From IMG/VR virus record IMGVR_UViG_3300042468_000288, positions 1 through 31,569 of that record: 31,569 nucleotides of DNA; one strand, written 5' to 3'. Below, piece after piece: positions 12,820 to 20,635 of the stretch (position 1 is the first letter of the stretch; each line of letters starts with the position of its first letter). Origin of the DNA: a virus. The translations under genes and the position numbers were made by a program. The notes beneath the pieces are model-generated. The model was not told the origin of the DNA. It worked only from the letters and a program-made list of their open reading frames with translations, and searched no databases.

Positions 12820-13830
12820 TTATGGTATTTGACTGAATACTTGTACTAAACTATTGCATTCCAAACACGCATCGCACTCAAATTTTAAGCCACCTAATGC
12901 GTTCTTTAATGCCTCTTCGTACCTTACTTGGTACAAAGATATCAACTCTTTTGCTTCCTCGCGTTTAATCGATGTATAAAAGTTTACACGTTCCGAGTAA
13001 AGTCGTTCTTCCAAAAATTCGATGCCGAGTAGATACCAAAATGCTTCCGCAAATAACAACCTATTGTTGCACACGGCAGCGTTGTAACTGCATCCGAGTG
13101 TTACGGTAGCACGTAAACTATTAATGGTTTGATTTTGCACGTAATTGCCGTTGCTCTCTGCAAAGCCGTAAATGTAACCGCAACCATCAACACCATAGCA
13201 CTCGTAAAAACACGATTGAAAATTTGCGTTAACATCTGCCGTTTGATAGGTCACACCGTTGACATCTTTGTCTTCGAAGCCGATGGCCAACAATGGTGCG
13301 TTAAATTCTTTTAATATGCTGATTTCATTCCAACCTGTCGATAAATCCGCCATCGTTAAGGTCTTTGTGAATAATACTTCTTTTGTGATGTAGTTGACAA
13401 ACTTAATGTCAAGTGTTGTAACCGTGTTTGTTGCCGATTTATAAAAAGAAATGCGGTCAACTTGAAGCGTTTGAAATGGACTAATCACCCAATTCTCGTT
13501 GAGTGTCCACGCTTGCACAAACACCATCCCCTTAAACACGTTGTCACTAACGGCAGCCACTTCGGGTTGACCTGTTACTGATACGGTTCTGCGCACACGT
13601 TTAATGTCGTAACGTGTGGACATTGCGCTGATGATTTGGTTCTTTATTCGTGCCTCTGCACGCTCGTTGATGGCATCCCAAACACCGAGGTAGTTGACTT
13701 GTTCACTATTGGCTACTTGCTCAAATGATTTCAATGAAATACCGGGTAGGCTGTTTAACGAGTAAACAGCCCCCGATACCTCTGTAATTTGGCATCCTGC
13801 AAGTTTTATTAATCCTTGTAGACAAGCCAT
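12820..13830 (-). CDS. Head-associated structural protein, 336 aa
   Basis: Directly follows the major capsid gene. The N-terminus has LPGISLKSFEQVANSEQVNY and a helical segment with NERAEARIKNQIISAMSTRY; the middle is a beta domain (residues about 100-210) and the C-terminus holds a long helical region followed by CDACLECNS. The pattern suggests a head-tail adaptor or minor capsid protein typical of Bacteroidota phages. Two Cys-rich clusters (CFYECYGVDGCGY and CDACLEC) could bind metal. Function is inferred from position. Confidence 0.5.
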   Translation of the reverse strand: MACLQGLIKLAGCQITEVSGAVYSLNSLPGISLKSFEQVANSEQVNYLGVWDAINERAEARIKNQIISAMSTRYDIKRVRRTVSVTGQPEVAAVSDNVFKGMVFVQAWTLNENWVISPFQTLQVDRISFYKSATNTVTTLDIKFVNYITKEVLFTKTLTMADLSTGWNEISILKEFNAPLLAIGFEDKDVNGVTYQTADVNANFQSCFYECYGVDGCGYIYGFAESNGNYVQNQTINSLRATVTLGCSYNAAVCNNRLLFAEAFWYLLGIEFLEERLYSERVNFYTSIKREEAKELISLYQVRYEEALKNALGGLKFECDACLECNSLVQVFSQIP

Positions 13831-13833
13831 TTG

Positions 13834-14946
13834 TTAAGCGTTTGTCGCGGTGTAACGAAGTGCGCCATTGTTGCCTGTTAAGCGGTCAGCAGCAAGGTAA
13901 GCATCCGATGGTACTTGCCACAATGCAAAACGCTTGCTCATAATCAATGAGTAACCTGCGCCAAGTGTGGTTTCGCTATATCCAACGGTTGTTTCTTGTG
14001 GGCAATCGATTTCCTTTAATTGAAAGTCGATGTTTAACATTCCCAACATACCATCTGCACCCGGTAAATCAACAGGTACGGCCATATTCCAAAACGTTGA
14101 AGTACCTAACTTCTTCGCACGGAAACCTCTGTATCTGTCAAGTTCAACAAGTCCGAATGTACCCGGCATAAACACTCCGAATTGGTTTGAACCCCAAGCA
14201 GATGTTGCGTAAAGGTCGTGATACCAATCGATATTCCCAGCGGCAGCGTTGTTGTTCAACTGCGCATATTGAGTCATTGCGGCATTGCTCGCCTGTATCA
14301 TTGCGCTATTTACTAAACCACTACCAATTACGATAGGTTTGCCATAACCCTCGTTCACTTGGTAGTCGGACAATACTTTTGTCCAACCCTCGCTAAACAA
14401 GTTGATAGTGTTGTCATCGTTAAAGTTAACGGTCACGGCTGAATTGTTGCCTGATACTGCGTTAGTACCCCATACAACTTGACCTAACAATGTTTGGTCA
14501 ATCTTGCCTACAAATCCATTCATTGCAGCCATAAGACCTGCAAGGTGTTCTTGCATAAATGGTGTTGGTGCTGAACCGATTTGAACGGAAGCAGATGCCT
14601 CATCGCAGTAACGTGCGATTGTTGCATCATCGAAATGTAAACCAAACTTCACAATAGAAGTTGTGTCGATGGTCATTTCATCGTATGCCTGTACCAAGTC
14701 AACATCGCAGTTGTCGCTTGTTGACATTTGAGCAGGGATTGTACGATTGTAATACTTTAAGCGTAAGTCCTTGATGTGACCTGCTTGATTACTTAAAGAA
14801 AGCGCATCTTGAACAGGTGTCGCTTGTGCGCCTTTTTCAAGTGTTGCGCGTAATAAACCACTTGGAGTGATTTTGTGTTCGGGTGCGTTTTGGCCTATCA
14901 CATATTTCATGTGCATAAGCATCGCGGGGCAATATCCTAAAGCCAT
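13834..14946 (-). CDS. Major capsid protein
   Basis: 370-aa protein directly after the scaffold gene. It has no enzymatic motif, an extended N-arm region (APEHKITPSGLLRATLEKGA), a long central alpha/beta part with NGFVGKIDQTLLGQVVWGTN, and GFRAKKLGTSTFWNMAVPVD near the end, consistent with an HK97-fold shell protein. No cleavable prodomain or protease domain is evident. Four bases separate it from the next gene. Called from synteny (portal, MuF, scaffold, capsid) and size. Confidence 0.75.
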   Translation of the reverse strand: MALGYCPAMLMHMKYVIGQNAPEHKITPSGLLRATLEKGAQATPVQDALSLSNQAGHIKDLRLKYYNRTIPAQMSTSDNCDVDLVQAYDEMTIDTTSIVKFGLHFDDATIARYCDEASASVQIGSAPTPFMQEHLAGLMAAMNGFVGKIDQTLLGQVVWGTNAVSGNNSAVTVNFNDDNTINLFSEGWTKVLSDYQVNEGYGKPIVIGSGLVNSAMIQASNAAMTQYAQLNNNAAAGNIDWYHDLYATSAWGSNQFGVFMPGTFGLVELDRYRGFRAKKLGTSTFWNMAVPVDLPGADGMLGMLNIDFQLKEIDCPQETTVGYSETTLGAGYSLIMSKRFALWQVPSDAYLAADRLTGNNGALRYTATNA

Positions 14947-14967
14947 TTTATTATTGTTGTTGTGCTA

Positions 14968-15816
14968 CTACTTAAATCCTTCAAGTGCCTTATCTAAATC
15001 GGCCATTGCGTTGTTCGCAGCGTTGTTAAGTTTTGGTGGTTCACCACCTTGTGTCGGCTTCGGTGGCGGTGCGCTACCATTGCCATTTACTTTTATAAAC
15101 TTATTGTCGGCCAAAGCCATGTTTGTGAGAGTGTCAAGGTCGAGTTCCTTTCCGTTGTCAAAGATAAACATTTTTTCATCATCTTTTGCAACTAATTTTA
15201 ATTTTCCATCAATTCTTTTTATTGCAGCGTTCCTCTCGGCTAACTTTTTGTTTAGAAACTCGCGTGCAATCTTACGCTCAACATCGGTGTCGAACTGACC
15301 GGGCAATGGTTTTGAGCCGATAATGGCATCTATTTCTTGCTCTGTAAAGCGTTGTTCATACTCATTGCGCACACTATTAACGGCCTCATCACGCTCACGT
15401 TGTTGTTGTGATAGCATCAAGTTTAACTCGTTTATCTTTTGCTTCAATTCAGCATCATTCGCTTTCGTTTGCGGTTTCGTTGCTGCGATTGCTGCGATGG
15501 CTTTCTCAATCTTCTCAAACGTGTTCTTGTTTTCGCTGATTGCCTTTGCATCATCATCACTAACACCGTTATCTTTTAGCCACGACTCAACTTTCTTGTT
15601 GAATGGGTCGAGTGCGTTGCCGTAGTAATGTGCCTTTAATGTCGGGTTGTGCTTTGCCTCATCGATGGTGAGCAATGTTGGTAGTGCTTCCTTTACTTTG
15701 TCGGGTACTTCAAACGCTACACCCTTATTTTGCACGATTGCATTGAATTCTTCCGTGCCTTGTTGTATGCCTATTTTCGGCAAAAGTTGTTCTAAAATTT
15801 CAGCTAATAATGCCAT
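14968..15816 (-). CDS. Scaffold protein
   Basis: 282 aa, highly charged and helical, with a coiled-coil segment (KQKINELNLMLSQQQRERDE, about residues 124-143) and a flexible Gly/Pro/Asn C-terminal part (SAPPPKPTQGGEPPKLNNAA). The composition and position immediately before the capsid gene are typical of scaffolds that organise procapsid assembly and are later expelled. The first 60 residues resemble a small helical domain (EILEQLLPKIGIQQGTEEF). No protease signature was seen. Confidence 0.75.
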   Translation of the reverse strand: MALLAEILEQLLPKIGIQQGTEEFNAIVQNKGVAFEVPDKVKEALPTLLTIDEAKHNPTLKAHYYGNALDPFNKKVESWLKDNGVSDDDAKAISENKNTFEKIEKAIAAIAATKPQTKANDAELKQKINELNLMLSQQQRERDEAVNSVRNEYEQRFTEQEIDAIIGSKPLPGQFDTDVERKIAREFLNKKLAERNAAIKRIDGKLKLVAKDDEKMFIFDNGKELDLDTLTNMALADNKFIKVNGNGSAPPPKPTQGGEPPKLNNAANNAMADLDKALEGFK

Positions 15817-15848
15817 ATTGTTTTTGTTTTAAAATTAAAAATAATTGA

Positions 15849-15905
15849 TTAACGACTACCACCGCAGCAACCGCCACGTGGTTTTGATGGTCTTGTTTTA
15901 GGCAT
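15849..15905 (-). CDS. Cys-Cys microprotein, 18 aa
   Basis: From ATG at 15905: MPKTRPSKPRGGCCGGSR, TAA at 15849. AAGGAGG lies six bases before the ATG, although this is also coding for the end of the previous gene (KKGGKNA). The basic head and GGCCGGSR tail look designed rather than random, and the ORF fills the gap before the scaffold gene. Possible but unproven as an expressed protein. Confidence 0.4.
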   Translation of the reverse strand: MPKTRPSKPRGGCCGGSR

Positions 15906-16257
15906 TTTTTCCTCCTTTTTTTGCTGACTCAATCACCGCCAATCTTTCGGCAAATTCTTGATTTTGTTTTAGCAACATTGCAACGATGTCATTTGACTGC
16001 TGCGATGCTTGACCTTTGCGTTGTGCAGGGTAAAGTTCAGCGTGCGCTTCTGCCACTCCAATGGCTGCGGCTTCTTCAGCAGTCATTTCAACTTCCTCGA
16101 TTTTGTACTTCTCGCGCTTGTCCTTTGATAAGGTTGACTTGTACGCGGTGTAGAAATCTTTGTTGGTTTTGTTTAGTGGCACGTGTTTTTCGTTACCTCG
16201 TGCATCGGTAATAAGTAGCAATTTGTACTTCTTTGTTTGTGTCGGATTTGTTTCCAT
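15898..16257 (-). CDS. hypothetical head-region protein, 119 aa
   Basis: Not recognised. The first part (KYKLLLITDARGNEKHVPLN) is strand-like, the rest is helical and charged, with AEEAAAIGVAEAHAELYPAQ and a final helix LLKQNQEFAERLAVIE. Lies between MuF-like and scaffold genes, so a minor head or assembly role is likely. Start behind an A-rich leader AATAAATAAACAAATG. Confidence 0.6.
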   Translation of the reverse strand: METNPTQTKKYKLLLITDARGNEKHVPLNKTNKDFYTAYKSTLSKDKREKYKIEEVEMTAEEAAAIGVAEAHAELYPAQRKGQASQQSNDIVAMLLKQNQEFAERLAVIESAKKGGKNA

Positions 16258-16261
16258 TTGT

Positions 16262-17173
16262 TTATTTATTTAGTGAATTGATAATTGTTTTCGGTACTAA
16301 CGCAGTCGGTACAGGGTACGCTTGATGTCCGCAATTGTAGCCACCTCTGTACACTTGAAAGTTGCTTGTGTTGGTATCTTCAATCATTCCATCGGGCAAA
16401 CCTGTGCGGTCATAGATGCGACCTTTCATTGCTTTAAATTCTTCAAAGTTACCCTTGATAATTTGAGGTAGTTCGCTGATGTGGTAGTATTGTTTTTTTG
16501 TGAGTGCCTTGCAAAACGTGCGTGTGGTCTTGATGTTGCTACCCACGTATCGAAACCACTCCCAACCCAAGTCCGATGCAAGCACACTATTGACCGTTGC
16601 GGTATATTGATTGATTGAGTCGGTTGCAATTTGCTTTGTGTACTTCACAAGCGCGCCATCAATCTCGGGTGTGCCGTTGATGTAGTTGTTTAACTCCTTG
16701 GTCATCTTTGAGTAACTACCACCTGTTGTTGTGTAGGCAGTAATCATTTCGCGTATGGGTGTAATCAATTCGGTATTCAATCCGCTTTCGGTCAAGCTAT
16801 CAACAAGTATCGAAACCGATTGTTTGCGGATGGCATCCATCACTTTGGGCGGTTTGAATTTCTTTTCAAGTGCCTTAAAATATGAGTAGTTGAGCGTGTC
16901 AACTTTCTCGTATAATTTACCAAGTTTGGTCACGCTTTCGAGGTAGTCCGTATCGTTTAAAATGATGTCTTCTAAATCACTTTTCAAACTCGATAACAAC
17001 TGAATATTCTTAACGCTATTCGTGATCGTGTCACCTTGCACGATTAACTCCTTTTGGAAGCGCAGCAACCTGCGGTAAATCTGCTCTTGTATGGCAGGTA
17101 TTGCCTCGTTAAAGGTAATCAATCCCTCATCAACTGCGTTTAAAACGTTTTGTATGTCTTTATTCGCTGCCAA
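16262..17173 (-). CDS. MuF-like minor head protein
   Basis: 303 aa; helical N-terminal two thirds and a C-terminal block FQVYRGGYNCGHQAYPV that matches the conserved end of Mu gpF / SPP1 gp7-like minor head proteins. These sit inside the head near the portal and help morphogenesis or DNA ejection. It follows the portal gene with a 14-base overlap, as expected. No toxin domain is fused. Confidence 0.8.
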   Translation of the reverse strand: MAANKDIQNVLNAVDEGLITFNEAIPAIQEQIYRRLLRFQKELIVQGDTITNSVKNIQLLSSLKSDLEDIILNDTDYLESVTKLGKLYEKVDTLNYSYFKALEKKFKPPKVMDAIRKQSVSILVDSLTESGLNTELITPIREMITAYTTTGGSYSKMTKELNNYINGTPEIDGALVKYTKQIATDSINQYTATVNSVLASDLGWEWFRYVGSNIKTTRTFCKALTKKQYYHISELPQIIKGNFEEFKAMKGRIYDRTGLPDGMIEDTNTSNFQVYRGGYNCGHQAYPVPTALVPKTIINSLNK

Positions 17174-18869
17174 GTATGGTTTCGATTAGTTTATCCTTAA
17201 CCTCAATATTCTTCAACTTCTCGGTTGCGTATTGCTCCAATATCGCATACTTCTGCGCTTTGGTTAGGTTTATAAAGTCCTTGTTTTCGGCTATTGCACG
17301 GTCAACAAAGTCAAAAATGTACGTGCTTATGATGGCATCTAACTTCGACATCAATCGGTTGCTCACTAACAACGCTTTTTCTTCATCCGTTTTGCCCGAT
17401 GCTGGGTCAAGTTCAAAGGCATTGCGTAGTTTATTCTGCATTTGGATGTCATTCGGAAAGCGTTTCTTGATAAACTCCAACTCCATCTCACTCAACACGG
17501 CATCGTTTAACGTGCTATCTTTGGCCGCTTTTATTTCTTCTACGATGGTTTGACTACCTAACACATCAAACGTATTAGGCACGATGCAAATCGGACACAT
17601 ACGCTTTAAATCTGCATCGGCATACAAACTGCCGTATCTCCACTTGGCAACAAGGAACGAAATGCGCTCCATCATTAAACCCAAGTTAGTGGCAACCGAA
17701 TAAAACGTGTTGTTGGTTTCATCACGGTCGTATGCTTTTGCAACACCGCTTTGTTGTGCAGGTGCGCTCTCTAAAAACTGCATATTTACCGCAGCCAAAG
17801 CACGATAGCGCATTTCATTTATGCGCCTATCTTGTAACTCTGCTATCTCTGTTTGCTTTTGGATGTAACCCATTGGCGGTGTCGGTGCAGGTACTTCACC
17901 CATCGATGTCTTTGCGGGTCTTACACGCAATGTTTCGTATGGTGATAACGGTATTTGACCACCTTTACATTCGCTATTGGTACACGGCACACGCTCGTTT
18001 TCGCGCATAAGCCAACCGTTGCCGTTACAAGTCGCACATTGTTGGTCTTGATAAATCCAAACCGTTGAATGTATGTGTTGCGTAATTTCTGCACGTAGGT
18101 CACTAAACTCAATTGTTGCCACGTTCAACCACGGCAACATAGCACGAAAAACCGATTGGTACTCTCTGCCGAGTTCTTCTTCTTCCTCAACAATGCCACC
18201 GATGGTAAACCCGGGGAAGATGCCAAGGTTGTGAATTGACTGCTCAACCATCACATATTTGTTGGTCTTATAGTCACGTTTGTACTTGTTCCAACTATAC
18301 TTGTCAATCGAATAGTAAACGTTCCTATCATCATCATCTTTGTAAACGATGGAGTTGCCCTCGTATGAGTAGATGATGCGGTCACTATTGATGATGTATG
18401 GTGTTGGCTTGGTGTATTCCGTTTCGCTTACTTCTTCTTCGTTCCATAAAATAATAACACCATTGACATCGATAACGGCTTGCTTTAATCCTACTTGAAA
18501 AGTCCAATTAAAAAGCGACTTCGATGCGGTAAAATGCTCGGTTAAATACACATCCAACTTCTCATCCTTGCTGATTTTGCTGAACTCGGATTGGTCGGGA
18601 AACTTTAACATAAACCCATCTGCACGTTGTATCTTGTTTAAGGAGTTTAACACACGGTCAAACACCTCACTAAACACAGGTTGGTAGGTTTTCTTGCGGT
18701 ACTCCTTTACGATTTCGTGTTCGTTAGGGCGGTTTTCATCAATAAGTTTATGCGGATATTCATCATCCGAATAAATCATAAAATTTTCGTATTCTTCGCT
18801 TTCGTAATCGGGGTCTTTTATTATTTCCGTTACGATTTTGGCATCGATAATTGTGAACTTCTTATCCAT
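17160..18869 (-). CDS. Portal protein with embedded zinc-ribbon-like insertion
   Basis: 569 aa, the typical length of a portal, forming the ring through which DNA enters the head. The core has the mixed alpha/beta clip region and a long helix near the C-terminus (INEMRYRALAAVNMQFLESA). Residues 278-301 carry C-A-T-C...C-x4-C (Cys278, 281, 296, 301) with DnaJ-like C-N-G-N-G-W and C-K-G-G spacing, probably a zinc ribbon in the stem or clip. Overlaps by one base (TAATG) with the glycosyltransferase upstream. Assigned from size, MuF neighbour and general sequence character. Confidence 0.75.
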   Translation of the reverse strand: MDKKFTIIDAKIVTEIIKDPDYESEEYENFMIYSDDEYPHKLIDENRPNEHEIVKEYRKKTYQPVFSEVFDRVLNSLNKIQRADGFMLKFPDQSEFSKISKDEKLDVYLTEHFTASKSLFNWTFQVGLKQAVIDVNGVIILWNEEEVSETEYTKPTPYIINSDRIIYSYEGNSIVYKDDDDRNVYYSIDKYSWNKYKRDYKTNKYVMVEQSIHNLGIFPGFTIGGIVEEEEELGREYQSVFRAMLPWLNVATIEFSDLRAEITQHIHSTVWIYQDQQCATCNGNGWLMRENERVPCTNSECKGGQIPLSPYETLRVRPAKTSMGEVPAPTPPMGYIQKQTEIAELQDRRINEMRYRALAAVNMQFLESAPAQQSGVAKAYDRDETNNTFYSVATNLGLMMERISFLVAKWRYGSLYADADLKRMCPICIVPNTFDVLGSQTIVEEIKAAKDSTLNDAVLSEMELEFIKKRFPNDIQMQNKLRNAFELDPASGKTDEEKALLVSNRLMSKLDAIISTYIFDFVDRAIAENKDFINLTKAQKYAILEQYATEKLKNIEVKDKLIETILGSE

Positions 18870-19741
18870 TATAAATGTGTTCTATTTGCAATCCATTTCT
18901 TCTTTGGTTGCGCTTTAAAAATGTATCGCAAATTTAACATCTTTGCATAGATTGTGACCAAAACATCGTAAGCTTCACGTTGTACGGTTGGTATGTTGTT
19001 GCCTCCTATACTCAACCCGCAGTAACCCTCTGCTTTCATATCTTTTAGTCGTTTTTGTTTTCGGCTATCCATTGGCCAATAAGTCGGATGATAGTTGCTA
19101 ATGTGTGGCTCAACATCAAGCTGGCACATTGCAATCCACAATGGCAATTCATCGGGTATGCAGCCGCCAAATTCGATATTCTCAACACGTATATTTTCAA
19201 AGTTTTCAACCCATTTGCTGAATACTTTGTGACCTTTCTTCCACCATATAAATTCCGAGTGTACATTCCAAATTCTTTCATTCGTAAAGCCGTATTTATC
19301 ACGCACTTCGTAGATGCTCGCCCATTGTTTGCTATCAGCATTAACGGTTTCGGCATCAAATGTTGTAAAGCCACTATTTTTAATTGCAAACTCAACACCC
19401 CGCAACTTCTCAATCTCTGCATTAATAGACCCATCGTTTAACGCAAGCACATCGGCATCGATAAACAACGTGTAATCATACGGAGTTAACTCATCCATAT
19501 GCGCTTTGGCTTTAATGTAGCATTCGATGTTATCGTTCAATGTGATATGCTCATCCTTGACCTCAACAAAGTCGGTAAACAAAGCCAAGTAATCTTCATC
19601 AAGTCGCGTGATGGTTTCTTTTTGGTGCGCCAAACATATCGGCAAGGTGCAATTATTAGCACGTAACGAGGCCGCTAACGAACCTGCTAATTGTCCGTAA
19701 CCCTTTGCCCCAACTGCGATTATTAAGATGCCTGTTGTCAT
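18869..19741 (-). CDS. Glycosyltransferase, GT-A type (GT8-like)
   Basis: 290 aa. DYTLFIDADVLAL holds a DxD motif (DAD at 95-97) that would bind metal and a nucleotide-sugar; the surrounding fold (GILIIAVG at the start, CLAHQKE, WWKKGHKVF, PLWIAMCQLD, HPTYWPMDS) follows GT-A enzymes of the GT8 type. Placed between tail and portal genes in the same transcript, so the acceptor may be a virion protein or host surface glycan; the substrate is not known. Unusual cargo for a structural operon. Confidence 0.75.
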   Translation of the reverse strand: MTTGILIIAVGAKGYGQLAGSLAASLRANNCTLPICLAHQKETITRLDEDYLALFTDFVEVKDEHITLNDNIECYIKAKAHMDELTPYDYTLFIDADVLALNDGSINAEIEKLRGVEFAIKNSGFTTFDAETVNADSKQWASIYEVRDKYGFTNERIWNVHSEFIWWKKGHKVFSKWVENFENIRVENIEFGGCIPDELPLWIAMCQLDVEPHISNYHPTYWPMDSRKQKRLKDMKAEGYCGLSIGGNNIPTVQREAYDVLVTIYAKMLNLRYIFKAQPKKKWIANRTHL

Positions 19742-20635
19742 TTATGAGCAGTTTGAATTGAAGTTATTAAATGGAGTTTCAAAGATAGTGAAATCTGCTG
19801 ACCAAATTGACACATTTTGCATCACTTCGGGAAAATTATTATTGTACTCATCCTCAAAACGTACACGAATGCCGTTTGTGATGTTGTCGGGATAAAATGT
19901 AACCTCATCGTGGTTAAGCGCAACAACTAAATTTTGATGCACTTCTTCGGGCACGTGGTCGACTAATGCCTTGTACTTCTTCGACAACCTTGCCGATAAT
20001 AATTTACGGCTGCCATCACTACGCACATACACGTTCTTGTCGCTACTAATGATTGGTTCTTTGAGGTAGAACGGCAAGCGGACTGCGTTGATGGTGGGTA
20101 GTATCAAAGGCGGTGCAGGTGGTGGATTGATTTGTATAACTGCAACGCGATAATCAAAGCCAAATGCATTCTCGTTATTGAAGTAAGTAACACGTGTAGT
20201 TAAACATTTATCTGCAATTTTTTTAAAGCATTGATTTGAAACGAAATTTGATGAGTCATCAAATACAATCGACAAAGTAAAGCAGTCACCATCGAATAAG
20301 CCATCAAGCAAGTTCGATGCAAAAAAAGTAAACCAAATATTATAGGTGTTAGTACCAACAAGATTAACCTTTGCAATCACTCCTGTGAGTGGTACTACAA
20401 ATGGCGGTGGAACAGGGTCATTGCGATATATTGGCGGTAAGTTTGCAGGGTCTAATAAATCGACATTCGTTGTCACTTGCACTTGAAATGACAAGTCATA
20501 AACATCGTAAATAGGCAAACAAAAATCTTTTTGAATACCACATATGGTGTCGGTAACATACTCACTTCTTCCGCTTTCGGTTGCAAAATTGTACCACGTT
20601 ACGAAGCTATTACTTATATTAGTTATAGTAGCCAT
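19742..20635 (-). CDS. Tail-associated protein, 297 aa
   Basis: Beta-rich, no known motif. Residues about 170-180 hold a proline-rich linker (INPPPAPPLILPT) that separates an N-terminal domain from a C-terminal one. It overlaps the stop of the large tail protein by one base (TAATG) and is followed directly by the glycosyltransferase. A minor tail or baseplate role is inferred from position. Confidence 0.55.
   Translation of the reverse strand: MATITNISNSFVTWYNFATESGRSEYVTDTICGIQKDFCLPIYDVYDLSFQVQVTTNVDLLDPANLPPIYRNDPVPPPFVVPLTGVIAKVNLVGTNTYNIWFTFFASNLLDGLFDGDCFTLSIVFDDSSNFVSNQCFKKIADKCLTTRVTYFNNENAFGFDYRVAVIQINPPPAPPLILPTINAVRLPFYLKEPIISSDKNVYVRSDGSRKLLSARLSKKYKALVDHVPEEVHQNLVVALNHDEVTFYPDNITNGIRVRFEDEYNNNFPEVMQNVSIWSADFTIFETPFNNFNSNCS

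Noticed and set aside
14867-15298. Plus-strand open frame across the capsid and scaffold genes
   Set aside because: Shadow of two well-supported minus-strand genes; hydrophobic, low-complexity translation without a recognisable domain.
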